A stretch of 21,843 nucleotides of DNA from assembly GCA_015494815.1 (NCBI GenBank), contig WGAK01000001.1:1-21843 (forward strand). Reading direction: 5' to 3'. Below, in pieces: positions 13,640 through 21,838 of the stretch (within the stretch, counting starts at the first letter, position 1; each line of letters opens with the position of its first letter). A program made the position numbers and the translations under genes. The notes under the pieces are model-generated. The model worked only from the letters and a program-made list of their open reading frames with translations. It did not search any database and was not told the DNA's origin. The stretch is from Anaerolineales bacterium. Lineage in GTDB: Bacteria; Chloroflexota; Anaerolineae; Anaerolineales; DRMV01.

Positions 13640-14629
13640 TCAGCCTGTGCGCCAACGATACAGCCGATACAACCACGGGCGATACACCCGGTCCCACGGC
13701 CCGGCGGTGCGGCGCACTTGCCCGCCAAAGCCGCGCTTGAAGCGATACACGCCCCACAGCCCATCCCGGCGGTGGGTGAATTGCGCTTCCAGGTCGGCCT
13801 CGTCCGCGTCGGGAATGCCCCACAAGTCATATTCCACCGCGCCCTGGGCCTTGGCCCAACGCATGGCTTCCCATTGGAGCAAATAGGTGGGCATCTTGTT
13901 GCGATGGCGGTTGGACGAGGCGCCGTAGAAATACCAGGCCCGGGGCCCCCGGCGAAAGACCATGAGCGCGGCCAGGGGTTCGCCCTGATATTCGGCCACC
14001 AGCAACTGGGCCTGGCCACGCGGGTGGAACAGGGCATAGGCCCGCCGGTAATACGCGGCCGGGTGCAGGGGGAACCCGTCCCGTTGGGCCGTGGCCTGCA
14101 GCAAGGCGTAGAAACCGTCCACATCCTCCCAGGGGCGCACTACCACGCCCTTGCGCGCGGCCAGGCGGATGTTGTAGCGGGTCTTCTGCTTCATGCGGGC
14201 CAGCAGGGCGTCTTCGTCGCCGCGCAAATCAACCACGATGGTGCGGGGGGGCTGCACGCTGTGCGTCGAGGCCACGAAGCCCGGCGGCGGCCCCGCGCCC
14301 CAGCGGGCCTGGGCGTCTTCTTGCCACAAGTCGGGCTCGACCTTGACCAGCACGGCCCGCCGTCGGCGGGCTTCCGCGTCCACCGCGTCCCACAGGGCCG
14401 GGGTCCAGTCCCCTACCGGGCCGCGAGGCACATAGCCCAACTGCCAGCCCAGGGGCAGGCCGCGCCACAGCACCAACACGCCGCTGCGCCCCACCACGAA
14501 GGGCGTGGCCTGCCAGCCGAACGCGGCTTTGAGCCGCGCCCAGGTGGCCGTTTGCAAAATGTGCGCCTGGGGGTGGGCGCGCAGAAAGGCCTCCCAGGCC
14601 TCCAGGGAAAGGGGGGCGGGCTCAGTCAT
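13640..14629 (-). CDS. FemAB/FemX-like peptidoglycan-bridge aminoacyltransferase (GNAT fold)
   Basis: This 329-residue protein resembles the FemAB family, a tandem of two GNAT-like domains. Features are an N-terminal HILQTATWARLKAAFGW near 24-40, GWQLGYVPRGPVGDW near 61-75, the RYNIRLAARKGVVVRPW segment typical of Fem proteins near 154-170, a FRRGPRAWYFYGASSNRHR stretch, and LLQWEAMRWAKAQGAVEYDLWGI in the second domain. FemX/FemAB enzymes transfer amino acids from aminoacyl-tRNA to lipid II; other members modify different nucleophiles. No signal peptide or membrane helix is visible, so it is cytoplasmic. Its start overlaps the end of the aroKB fusion by 8 bp, implying coupled translation. Acceptor and amino acid are unknown. 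Confidence 0.87.
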   Translation of the reverse strand: MTEPAPLSLEAWEAFLRAHPQAHILQTATWARLKAAFGWQATPFVVGRSGVLVLWRGLPLGWQLGYVPRGPVGDWTPALWDAVDAEARRRRAVLVKVEPDLWQEDAQARWGAGPPPGFVASTHSVQPPRTIVVDLRGDEDALLARMKQKTRYNIRLAARKGVVVRPWEDVDGFYALLQATAQRDGFPLHPAAYYRRAYALFHPRGQAQLLVAEYQGEPLAALMVFRRGPRAWYFYGASSNRHRNKMPTYLLQWEAMRWAKAQGAVEYDLWGIPDADEADLEAQFTHRRDGLWGVYRFKRGFGGQVRRTAGPWDRVYRPWLYRLYRWRTG

Positions 14630-16205
14630 GCCAGGCTTCCCAGGCGTCGTGGAGCACTTCGTCGGGCACGGTCACGCCGGTGGTCACCTGGCCCACGGCC
14701 ACGGGCAGCGCGAAATACACCTGGCGACCGCGGCGCTTCTTGTCGTGCCGCAACGCCCGGCGGAAGGGCCCCCACCCCACCTGCGCGGGGATGTGGGTAG
14801 GCAGCCCCAACGCGTGGGCCCAGGCCGCAACCTGAAACGGCCAGTCGCGCGGGGCCAGGCCCAGGCCCGCAGCCAGCGCGGCCTCGACCACCAGACCCAC
14901 GGCCACGGCCGCGCCGTGGGGGTAGGTGTAGTCCAGCGCGGCCTCGATGGCATGGCCCACCGTGTGCCCGGCGTTGAGTTGGGCCCGCAGCCCCGTACGC
15001 TCGTAGGGGTCTTGCTGCACGATGGCCACTTTGACGGCCACGGCCCGGCGCACCACCTCGTCCCGGTGGCGGCGGGCCGCGTCCAGCCCGCCCTCGAGCA
15101 AGGCCAGCAAGCGGCGGTCGCCGGCGATGAGCGCGTGCTTGAGCACCTCGGCCAGGCCAAAGCGCCATTCCTGAGGCGGCAGGGTGCGCAGCAAATCGGG
15201 GTCGGCCAGCACGGCCCGGGGCGCGTGGAACGCGCCCACCAGGTTCTTGCCCGCGGGCAGGTCAATGCCCGTCTTGCCGCCCACCGCGGCATCCACCATC
15301 GCCAGCAACGAGGTGGGCAGGTTGACCCAGGGGATGCCGCGCAAATAGGTGGCGGCTGCGAAACCGGCCAGGTCGCCCACCACGCCGCCGCCCAAAGCCA
15401 GCACCAGGCTGTGGCGGTCCAGCCCGGCCGAGGCCCACGCTTCCCACAGTTGGGTCAACGGCGCCAGGGTCTTGCTGGCCTCGCCGGGGTTGAGCACGTG
15501 CACCGATACCTCGCATTCGTCTTGCCCCAGGCTTTGGAGCAGAGCCGCGGCATGATGATGGTGGACATGGCGGTCGGTGACCACGCCCACGGACGACGGA
15601 CGCGGGGTGAGCCAGGGGGCCAGCGCGGTGTCCCAGGCCTGGGCCAGGCCCGAGCGCACCCGCAGGTCGTAGGCCGGGCCCATGCCCTGCACCCGAAACG
15701 CACCCAGGGCGATGTGCACTTCGTGGGCCACGGCCTCGGGGGGTTGGTCGTCGGTGGGCACCTGACGGGGGAAGGTGGCGTAATGCGCGGCCCGGGCCTG
15801 GAGCAAGGCGTGCAGTTGGGCCGCGTCGGTGGCCAGAGGGCGCTGCCCCGGTTGGGTCTGATGGCGTGCCAACAGGGTTTGAGGCCGGGCCGTGAGCAGC
15901 ACGATTTGCCCCTGGGCCTGGGCCAGACGCCGGTTGGCCGGGTCGAGCAACGCGCCCCCGCCCAGGGCCACCACGGCCCCGCGGGTGCCCTGGAATTCGC
16001 GCGTAAGCGCGCGCAGCGCGGCGGTTTCGCGCTGCCGAAAGCCGGCTTCCCCCTCGCTGGCGAACACCTCGGGGATGGGCCGCCCCGCGGCCTGGGCGAT
16101 GCGCGCGTCCAGGTCCACGAAGGGCAATTCCAAATGGCGGGCCAGTATGGCGCCCACCGTGCTCTTGCCCACCCCGGGTGGGCCGTACAAAAACAGCATA
16201 TGCAT
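14622..16205 (-). CDS. aroKB: Bifunctional shikimate kinase / 3-dehydroquinate synthase (AroK-AroB fusion)
   Basis: This is a 527-residue fusion. Residues 1-168 are shikimate kinase: Walker A GPPGVGKST at 8-16, DLD at 31-33, the substrate arginine in FRQRE near 57, GGG at 82-84 and the LID RPL at 122-124. Residues about 175-527 are dehydroquinate synthase: GGGVVGDLAGFAA at 272-284, LLAMVDAAVGGKTGID at 300-314, KNLVGAFH at 320-327, a metal-ligand Glu in AEVLKH near 353, and GHTVGH at 413-418. AroB makes 3-dehydroquinate from DAHP (step 2) and AroK phosphorylates shikimate (step 5), so the two steps joined are not consecutive. Two start codons are possible (16205 and 16199); GAGGG 7 nt before 16205 favours the first. 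It is the first gene of the leftward train. Confidence 0.95.
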   Translation of the reverse strand: MHMLFLYGPPGVGKSTVGAILARHLELPFVDLDARIAQAAGRPIPEVFASEGEAGFRQRETAALRALTREFQGTRGAVVALGGGALLDPANRRLAQAQGQIVLLTARPQTLLARHQTQPGQRPLATDAAQLHALLQARAAHYATFPRQVPTDDQPPEAVAHEVHIALGAFRVQGMGPAYDLRVRSGLAQAWDTALAPWLTPRPSSVGVVTDRHVHHHHAAALLQSLGQDECEVSVHVLNPGEASKTLAPLTQLWEAWASAGLDRHSLVLALGGGVVGDLAGFAAATYLRGIPWVNLPTSLLAMVDAAVGGKTGIDLPAGKNLVGAFHAPRAVLADPDLLRTLPPQEWRFGLAEVLKHALIAGDRRLLALLEGGLDAARRHRDEVVRRAVAVKVAIVQQDPYERTGLRAQLNAGHTVGHAIEAALDYTYPHGAAVAVGLVVEAALAAGLGLAPRDWPFQVAAWAHALGLPTHIPAQVGWGPFRRALRHDKKRRGRQVYFALPVAVGQVTTGVTVPDEVLHDAWEAWHD

Positions 16206-16217
16206 TGATGTACCCTC

Positions 16218-16246
16218 TTGGTACGGCGTGTATTTTGGATTATACT
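16218..16246. promoter_or_regulatory. Overlapping divergent promoters for aroKB and the DegS-like gene
   Basis: On the plus strand TTGGTA (16218-16223), a 17-nt spacer and TATACT (16241-16246) precede the DegS-like gene, with a leader of about 66 nt. On the minus strand a perfect TATAAT occupies 16244-16239, 34 nt before the aroKB start; its -35 is poor. The two -10 hexamers share four base pairs, so polymerase binding at one should exclude the other. The hexamers are visible; the competition is inference. Confidence 0.6.
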
Positions 16247-16318
16247 TCAGAGTGCCGGCCTTGAGCGTGCCTCGGGCCGGGAGAAGCCGCCGGGGGCCGG
16301 GCCCCGCAGGAGCGAATC

Positions 16319-17437
16319 ATGCAAGACGATTTCGCCTTCTTCCAGGACGATGTTGCCCCCACCGCGGGTGAGGGCGGCGAGGGTGAGGCTACCCAGCCCG
16401 TAGAAGAGCGCCTGGCCTGGGCGCAGAAGGAACTGGACCGTATTGACAAGCGTCTGCGCGAATTGCGCATGACCGCGGACCGCGTTAAAGAGGAGAGCGA
16501 GCGCCTGGGCCAGCAAAGCGCGTCCATCATCGCCTACCTCAAGCAGGCGGTGCGCCGCGGGCATACCCAGGATGTCATCAAAGGCTATGAGACGGCCCTG
16601 GAGACGCAAAAGCGCCACCTGCTGATGCGCGGGCAGGTGGAAAGCCTGGAAAACCAGCGCAAAACCTTGGAGATGTACCGCGACCTGCTGGTGCAATATG
16701 TGGAAGTGCTGGAACATCTGGCCGCGCAAGGCCCGCGCGGTGAGGCCCGGGGTGGGCCTTCGCCCGCGTCGGTGGAACTGGTGAAGATGGTCATCGAGGC
16801 TGAGGAACGGGTGCGGCGGCGGCTGGCGCGGCAGGTGCACGACGGGCCCGCGCAGGCCCTGGCCAACTTCATCCTGCAAACCGACATCGCGTATCGGCTG
16901 TTCGAGAGCAGCCCCGAAGAGGCCGGCAAAGAGTTGGACAACCTGCGCCGCGCGGTCAACACCACCTTCCAGCAAGTGCGGGCCTTCATCGCGGAGTTGC
17001 GGCCGCTGACCTTAGACGACCTGGGCCTGGTGGCCGCGGTGCAGCGCTATTTGCAAATGGTCGAGAAACGCCACGACGCCAAAACCCAACTGCAGGTGCA
17101 GGGCGCGCCGCCGCAAAACCTGGCCCGCTATCTGCAGATGCTCATCTTCCGCGGGGTGCAAGAAGCGGTTTCGCGAGCGGTCACCTACGGCCACGCCTCG
17201 CAGGTGGAGGTCACCTTAGACTTTCAGTTGCAGCAAATCTTCCTGCGCGTGCAGGCCGACAGCAAACGCTGGGTGCGGGAAGAAGCCTCGACCGACGAAA
17301 TTCGCGAGGCCGACGAATCGCTGCGCCTGCTGCGCGAGCAGGTGGAGATTCTGGGCGGCTCGCTCATCGTGGAGCCGTTGGAGACGGGCGAAGGCGAGTT
17401 CATCGAGTTTTTGATTCCCGTGGCCCGCGAAGATTGA
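16319..17437 (+). CDS. DegS-like cytoplasmic histidine kinase with degenerate ATPase domain
   Basis: This 372-residue protein lacks signal and membrane segments. Residues 28-135 are a charged coiled coil like the DegS sensor region. Residues 158-240 are a HisKA_3 dimerisation/phosphoacceptor domain: EERVRRRLARQVHDGPAQAL with the phosphorylatable H174, and LRPLTLDDLGL at 228-237, both close to Bacillus DegS. The C-terminal HATPase-like domain (about 270-372) is degraded. The N-box reads QEAVSRAV with Arg286 where the ATP/Mg-binding Asn is expected, and the G1 box DxGxG is missing (VQADSKRWV at 311-319). It is therefore probably not an active kinase. It could be a partner, phosphatase or binding protein. 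No response regulator is adjacent. A short leader with GGAG precedes the ATG. Confidence 0.8.
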   Translation: MQDDFAFFQDDVAPTAGEGGEGEATQPVEERLAWAQKELDRIDKRLRELRMTADRVKEESERLGQQSASIIAYLKQAVRRGHTQDVIKGYETALETQKRHLLMRGQVESLENQRKTLEMYRDLLVQYVEVLEHLAAQGPRGEARGGPSPASVELVKMVIEAEERVRRRLARQVHDGPAQALANFILQTDIAYRLFESSPEEAGKELDNLRRAVNTTFQQVRAFIAELRPLTLDDLGLVAAVQRYLQMVEKRHDAKTQLQVQGAPPQNLARYLQMLIFRGVQEAVSRAVTYGHASQVEVTLDFQLQQIFLRVQADSKRWVREEASTDEIREADESLRLLREQVEILGGSLIVEPLETGEGEFIEFLIPVARED

Positions 17438-17485
17438 GACGCGGAAAACATGAGCATTGTTACCCCCTGAGGCGCAACCCAGGCC

Positions 17486-17513
17486 TTGACAAGGGTTGAA
17501 AGGGGAGTACAAT
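17486..17513 (+). promoter_or_regulatory. Housekeeping-type promoter of gntR-korA-korB
   Basis: TTGACA (17486-17491), a 16-nt spacer and TACAAT (17508-17513) make a strong sigma-70/SigA promoter. The predicted start is near 17520, about 48 nt before the regulator ATG. Confidence 0.8.
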
Positions 17514-17528
17514 GGGCGCATCCTCTCA

Positions 17529-17546
17529 TCAAACTATTTAGTTTGA
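17529..17546 (+). promoter_or_regulatory. Putative GntR-family operator palindrome
   Basis: Perfect 8-bp arms TCAAACTA and TAGTTTGA are separated by TT. The AT-rich palindrome stands out in this GC-rich DNA. It lies just downstream of the predicted start site, where a bound repressor would block elongation or open-complex formation. Dimeric GntR regulators bind short palindromes of this size, so autoregulation by the next gene is the simplest reading. Confidence 0.65.
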
Positions 17547-17567
17547 AGAATCTTTCGAGGGTGGCCC

Positions 17568-18308
17568 ATGCAGCGTGTACAACTGTCGCTCTTTTTGCAG
17601 TATTTGATTCACGCCTACCACGAGGCTCGGGAGGCCGGAAAAGACCCCAGCACGGGCGAAGTTCGGCTGCCTCCCCTGGAGCGCATCAGCAAGACCTTGG
17701 GCAGCAGCGTGCCCAACCTGCGCGAGCAGTTGGCCGTAGCGCGCGCCCTGGGGCTGGTGGACGCCAAGCCCAAGGTGGGCATTCGCCTGCGCCCCTACAC
17801 CTTCACCCCCGCGGTCAGCCTGAGCCTGCGGGTGGCCGCGGCCTTAGATACCGCCTACTTCGAGCAGTTCGCGGCGCTGCGCAGAGAGGTCGAACGTACC
17901 TTCTTCCGCGGCGCGGTGCAAGCCCTCACCGAAGAAGACCGGCAGCATCTGCAAGCCCTCATTGACCGGGCCTGGGAAAAACTCAACGCCCACCCACCCC
18001 GCATCCCCCACCGCGAGCATCGCGAACTGCATCTGACCTTTTATCGCCAAACCGACAATGTCTTCGTCAAGGGCATCGTCGAGGCTTTTTGGGATTTATA
18101 CGAGGCCGTGGGCCTCAACAAATACACCGACATTGCTTTGCTGCGGGAGGTATGGCTCTATCACCAACGAATCGTCGAAAACATCTTGCGTCAAGATTAC
18201 GACCGCGCGCAACAGTTGTTTGAAGAGCATCTGGACATGCTCAAACAACGGCAGCCTCAAACTCAATCGTTGCTTTCCCCCGAACCCTTCTGGGAGGAAG
18301 AAGTATGA
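17568..18308 (+). CDS. GntR-family transcriptional regulator with FCD-like domain
   Basis: This 246-residue protein has an N-terminal winged helix (about 1-78) that includes GEVRLPPLERISKTLGSSVPNLREQLAVARALGLV, the GntR HTH pattern, followed by a wing ending GIRLRPY. The C-terminal helical bundle (about 90-230) resembles the FCD effector domain. Histidines at 155 (HLTFY), 199 (YHQRIVENI) and 221 (EEHLDML) match its metal-binding positions. The usual Asp four residues before the first His appears to be His151, a possible change in ligand or metal. FCD regulators usually sense small carboxylates. The stop codon overlaps the korA start (ATGA), so it is translationally coupled to the oxidoreductase it probably controls. 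Confidence 0.85.
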   Translation: MQRVQLSLFLQYLIHAYHEAREAGKDPSTGEVRLPPLERISKTLGSSVPNLREQLAVARALGLVDAKPKVGIRLRPYTFTPAVSLSLRVAAALDTAYFEQFAALRREVERTFFRGAVQALTEEDRQHLQALIDRAWEKLNAHPPRIPHREHRELHLTFYRQTDNVFVKGIVEAFWDLYEAVGLNKYTDIALLREVWLYHQRIVENILRQDYDRAQQLFEEHLDMLKQRQPQTQSLLSPEPFWEEEV

Positions 18309-20137
18309 CCGTCGAAACCGCTTCTTCGTCGGCGCCAACCGCGGCTCGGCCCGCGGTGGTGAACGATTTTTCCATCACCGTCGGCACCATCAACGGCACC
18401 GGCAGCCAGACATCCAACCTGACTTTGCTGCGGGCCCTGTTCAAGATGGGCATTCCCGTGTCGGGCAAGAACCTGTTCCCGTCCAACATCCAGGGTATGC
18501 CCACCTGGTATACCATCCGGGTCAACAAGGACGGTTTCATCGCCCGTCGTGACGAGCATGAAATCGTGGTCTCCATGAATCCGGCCACCGTGGACGACGA
18601 CCTGGCTGAGGTGCTCCCCGGTGGCGTTTTCATTTACGCCGACCATCTGCGTCCGCGCGCCATGCGGGACGATGTGACGGTGTACACCATGCCGGCGCGC
18701 AAACTGGCCAAGGAATCGGGCGCGCCCCCGAAACTGCGGGACTATGTGGCCAACATGGTGTATGTAGGCGTGCTGGCCCATTTGCTGGGCATTGATTTGG
18801 ACGCCATCCGGGAGGCCCTGAGTTACCACTTCCACGGCAAGGCCAAGGCCACCGAGTTGAACTTCGGCGTGGTGCAAAAGGCCGCCGCCTGGGCCGCGGA
18901 GAACCTGACCAAGCAAGACCCGTACCGGGTCGAGCCCATGAACGCCACGCGGGGCATGATTCTGGCCGACGGCAACAGCGCCCTGGCCTGGGGCGCGCTG
19001 TTCGGCGGCTTGCAGTTTTTGTCCTGGTACCCCATTACGCCCGCGTCCAGCGTGGCCGAGACCATCAACGAATACATCCCCAAACTGCGCAAAGACCCGG
19101 TGACGGGCAAGAACACCGTGGCCAGCATCCAGGCCGAAGACGAACTCGCGGCCATCAACATGGCCATCGGCGCGGGCTGGGCCGGGTTGCGCGCCATGAC
19201 CTCCACCTCGGGACCGGGCATCAGCCTGATGACCGAGGCCGTGGGTCTGGCCTATTACGCGGAAGTGCCCGTGGTGTTGGTCAATGTCCAACGGACGGGC
19301 CCCAGCACCGGCCTGCCCACCCGCACGCAGCAGGGCGACATCACCTTCACCTACTTCCTGAGCCACGGCGACACCGAGCACATCATGCTCTTCCCGGGCA
19401 ACATCAACGAAGCCTTCGAATTCGGCTGGCGCGCGCTCAACATCGCCGAGCGCCTGCAAGCCCCGGTCTTCTTGATGTCGGACCTGGATTTGGGCATGAA
19501 CCACTGGATGGGGCGCCCCTTCGAGTACCCCGAGGAGATTGACCGGGGCAAGGTGCTTTGGGAAGACGACCTCAAGCGCCTGGCCGAGGAAGGACGCCGC
19601 TGGTGCCGCTACGAAGATGTAGACGGCGACGGTGTGCCCTATCGCACGGTCATGGGCAACCGCTACCCCGGCGCGGCTTACTTCACCCGGGGCACGGGCC
19701 ACGACGAATGCGCCCGCTACAGCGAGGACCCCGAGGTCTGGGTACGGGTCAATCAGCGCATCAAAAAGAAGTACCACGACGGGCGCAAGTATTTGCCCCA
19801 ACCCGTGGTGGACACCATGGACGGTGCGCAAGTGGGCATCATCGCCTACGGGTCCACCGACCCGGCCATCGTGGAAGCCCGCCACTACCTGCTGCACGAC
19901 CACGACATGCCCACCGATTACCTGCGCATTCGGGCCGTGCCCTTCCATGACCAGGTACGCGACTTCCTCGCGGCCCATGCCAAAGTGTATGTGGTGGAAG
20001 CCAATCGGGACGGCCAGATGGCGCAACTGCTGCGCATGACCTACCCCGAACTGGCCACCCGCATCGTCTCCCACAGCCGTTCCGACGGCCTCCCGCTGAC
20101 CGCCGAATGGGTGGTCGCGGGCATCCAGGAAGCATGA
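18305..20137 (+). CDS. korA: 2-oxoacid:ferredoxin oxidoreductase, alpha subunit (gamma-alpha fusion)
   Basis: This is a 610-residue KorA-type subunit. After a low-complexity N-terminus, residues about 20-205 are the gamma domain (TINGTGSQTSNLTLLRAL, FPSNIQGMPTWYTIRV). Residues about 215-500 are the pyrimidine-binding domain, with GNSALAWGALFGGLQFLSWYPITPAS, a conserved IQAEDELAAINMAIGAGWAG and TSTSGPGISLMTEA. The C-terminal domain (about 505-610) includes VGIIAYGSTDPAIVEA and YVVEANRDGQMAQLLR. With KorB it decarboxylates a 2-oxoacid, such as 2-oxoglutarate, to the acyl-CoA and reduces ferredoxin. It is oxygen-sensitive chemistry typical of anaerobes. GGAGG precedes the ATG. Which 2-oxoacid is used cannot be settled by sequence inspection. 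Confidence 0.93.
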   Translation: MTVETASSSAPTAARPAVVNDFSITVGTINGTGSQTSNLTLLRALFKMGIPVSGKNLFPSNIQGMPTWYTIRVNKDGFIARRDEHEIVVSMNPATVDDDLAEVLPGGVFIYADHLRPRAMRDDVTVYTMPARKLAKESGAPPKLRDYVANMVYVGVLAHLLGIDLDAIREALSYHFHGKAKATELNFGVVQKAAAWAAENLTKQDPYRVEPMNATRGMILADGNSALAWGALFGGLQFLSWYPITPASSVAETINEYIPKLRKDPVTGKNTVASIQAEDELAAINMAIGAGWAGLRAMTSTSGPGISLMTEAVGLAYYAEVPVVLVNVQRTGPSTGLPTRTQQGDITFTYFLSHGDTEHIMLFPGNINEAFEFGWRALNIAERLQAPVFLMSDLDLGMNHWMGRPFEYPEEIDRGKVLWEDDLKRLAEEGRRWCRYEDVDGDGVPYRTVMGNRYPGAAYFTRGTGHDECARYSEDPEVWVRVNQRIKKKYHDGRKYLPQPVVDTMDGAQVGIIAYGSTDPAIVEARHYLLHDHDMPTDYLRIRAVPFHDQVRDFLAAHAKVYVVEANRDGQMAQLLRMTYPELATRIVSHSRSDGLPLTAEWVVAGIQEA

Positions 20138-20149
20138 GGAGAAAGCACC

Positions 20150-21181
20150 ATGGCCAGGACCAACGCCATTGGGTTGACCAAAGCCGATTACAAAGGCGCG
20201 CCGACCACCTTGTGCCAGGGCTGCGGCCACAACTCCATCCTCAGCCAAATCATCGCCTCGCTGTTCGAGATGAATGTGCGGCCCGAGGATGTGGTCAAGT
20301 TCAGCGGCATCGGCTGTTCGAGCAAAGCGCCCACCTACATGCTCAGCCGCTCCTTTGGCTTCAACGGCCTGCACGGCCGCATGCCCGCGCTGGCCACCGG
20401 CGCGCTGGTGGCCGACCGCACCATCAAGGGCATCGGCATGAGCGGCGACGGCGACACGGCCAGCATCGGCATGGGCCACTTCAAGCATGTCATTCGCCGC
20501 AATGTGCCCTTCGTGTACATCGTGGCCAACAACGGCGTGTACGGCCTGACCAAGGGCCAGTTCTCGGCCACCGCGGACCAGGGCCTGTACCTCAAGCGCC
20601 AGGGCGAGAACCCCTACATGCCCATTGACATCTGCATGGAGGCCCTGGCTTCCAACGCCACTTTCGTGGCCCGCACCTTCGCCGGCGACCCCAAGCAGGT
20701 GAAGACCCTGCTCAAGGCCGCGTTCCACCACAAGGGCCTGGCGGTCATTGACATCATCAGCCCGTGCGTGACCTTCAACAACCGGCCCGAATCCCGCTAC
20801 TCTTACGAGTGGGCCAAGGACCACGAGGCCGCGCTGCATCAGATTGACTTCGTGCCGCCCGAGGAGGAAATCTGGTTGGGCGAGGGCCTGGAGCCGGGCG
20901 AGGTGCGCGACATCCGTCTGCACGACGGCTCGACCATCATCCTCAAGCAGGTGGACGAGGACTACGACCCCACGGACCGCTTCGGGGCCATCAAGGCCAT
21001 CGAAGAAAGTTACGCGCAAAACGTGCTGCTCACGGGCCTGCTGTACATTGACCCCGAGGCGCCCAACATCTACGACATTCTGGACCTGCCCGACGAGCCC
21101 CTCAACCGCCTGCCGACCGACCGTCTGCGCCCTTCGGCCGAGGCCTTAGAAGCCATCAACGCCGGTTTGTTCCACGCATAG
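20150..21181 (+). CDS. korB: 2-oxoacid:ferredoxin oxidoreductase, beta subunit (TPP and 4Fe-4S)
   Basis: This is a 343-residue KorB-type subunit. The thiamine-diphosphate site is GDGDTASIG (99-107) with the downstream NNGVYGLTKGQ (127-137). Four cysteines suited to one 4Fe-4S cluster are C22 and C25 (LCQGCGH), C56 (GIGCSS) and C206 (SPCVTFNN). It binds TPP, decarboxylates the 2-oxoacid and passes electrons to ferredoxin. Its ribosome-binding site (GAGGAG) overlaps the korA stop, 12 bp upstream. No separate ferredoxin-like delta subunit follows, so this is the two-subunit form. A GC hairpin lies beyond the stop (21217-21250), inside the opposite-strand gene. Confidence 0.95.
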   Translation: MARTNAIGLTKADYKGAPTTLCQGCGHNSILSQIIASLFEMNVRPEDVVKFSGIGCSSKAPTYMLSRSFGFNGLHGRMPALATGALVADRTIKGIGMSGDGDTASIGMGHFKHVIRRNVPFVYIVANNGVYGLTKGQFSATADQGLYLKRQGENPYMPIDICMEALASNATFVARTFAGDPKQVKTLLKAAFHHKGLAVIDIISPCVTFNNRPESRYSYEWAKDHEAALHQIDFVPPEEEIWLGEGLEPGEVRDIRLHDGSTIILKQVDEDYDPTDRFGAIKAIEESYAQNVLLTGLLYIDPEAPNIYDILDLPDEPLNRLPTDRLRPSAEALEAINAGLFHA

Positions 21182-21211
21182 CCTCGCGACGCGGCTCGGA
21201 CGCGCACGCCC

Positions 21212-21838
21212 CTACGACGCCCCCTGCGGCCCCTGGACCGGAGGGGGCGTTGCCGTTCCCCCGCCCAGCGCGTCGCACGGCAGCGGCTCGGCCGCGGTGT
21301 GCGGCGCGCACATGTGGGCGCACAGGCAGGTCACGGCCGCGGCCACGGTGGGCTTCAGCACGCGGCGGGTGAAGAACCGGGCGGCCGCGCGGCACACCGC
21401 CTCCCAGGCCCGGCGGTTGGCCTGGTCGTGCGCGCATAGCGGCTCGTGCAGGCCCAGTTCACGCCGCACCCACGGCAGTGTGGCCGGCGCGGTGTGCACA
21501 ATCATGGCGATGAGGCCCAGGTACCAGACGAAGCCTTCGTCGAGTTCCTGACGACGCTCATACGCGTCTTGCGCCGCGCGCACCAGCGGGACATCCTCAC
21601 GCCAGGCGCCGACGCCGACCTGGGCGTAGCGGTCCAAAGTCGTGGCGATATGCAGCAAGGGCTCCCAGCGGCCCAGGCGGAGCGCGTGCATCCCAATCTC
21701 GAAGAGGGCCTCGGCCTCCAGATGGTTATCCCGGGTATGGTCGGTGACATCGAACACGCGCAGGAATTCGTCGAAGCGCAGCAAGTAGGGGTGGTATTCG
21801 GCCAGAGCCTGGCCCAGTTTCGTCAGATGCGGCAGCAT
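21212..21838 (-). CDS. Unrecognised protein, possibly 5' partial at right edge
   Basis: From ATG 21838 the product is 208 residues, but the frame stays open to the window edge, so the real start may lie outside. Residues about 1-120 are helical, with charged and Leu-rich segments (LEAEALFEIGMHALRLGRW, RYAQVGVGAWREDV) that recall tetratricopeptide-like or other alpha-solenoid helices. Several Cys/His occur near 175-190 (CLCAHMCAPH) without a recognisable metal-site spacing. The last 25 residues are Pro/Gly/Ala low complexity. I recognise no family. It converges on korB with only 30 bp between stops. GC-rich coding bias across its full length supports a real gene, but not strongly. Confidence 0.5.
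   Translation of the reverse strand: MLPHLTKLGQALAEYHPYLLRFDEFLRVFDVTDHTRDNHLEAEALFEIGMHALRLGRWEPLLHIATTLDRYAQVGVGAWREDVPLVRAAQDAYERRQELDEGFVWYLGLIAMIVHTAPATLPWVRRELGLHEPLCAHDQANRRAWEAVCRAAARFFTRRVLKPTVAAAVTCLCAHMCAPHTAAEPLPCDALGGGTATPPPVQGPQGAS
21217..21250. other. GC-rich stem-loop downstream of korB
   Basis: Arms ACGCCCCCT and AGGGGGCGT (9 bp, perfect) enclose a 16-nt loop, 36 nt after the korB stop and inside the 3' end of the opposite-strand gene. No clear T-tract follows in either direction. It may protect the korAB mRNA 3' end or act as a weak terminator. Confidence 0.35.

Noticed and set aside
9548..14800. 1750-codon plus-strand open frame
   Set aside because: It is antisense to six well-supported minus-strand genes, has no domain and is of biased composition.
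18263..21019. 918-codon open frame antisense to korAB
   Set aside because: Same compositional artefact; korA and korB motifs on the plus strand are unmistakable.
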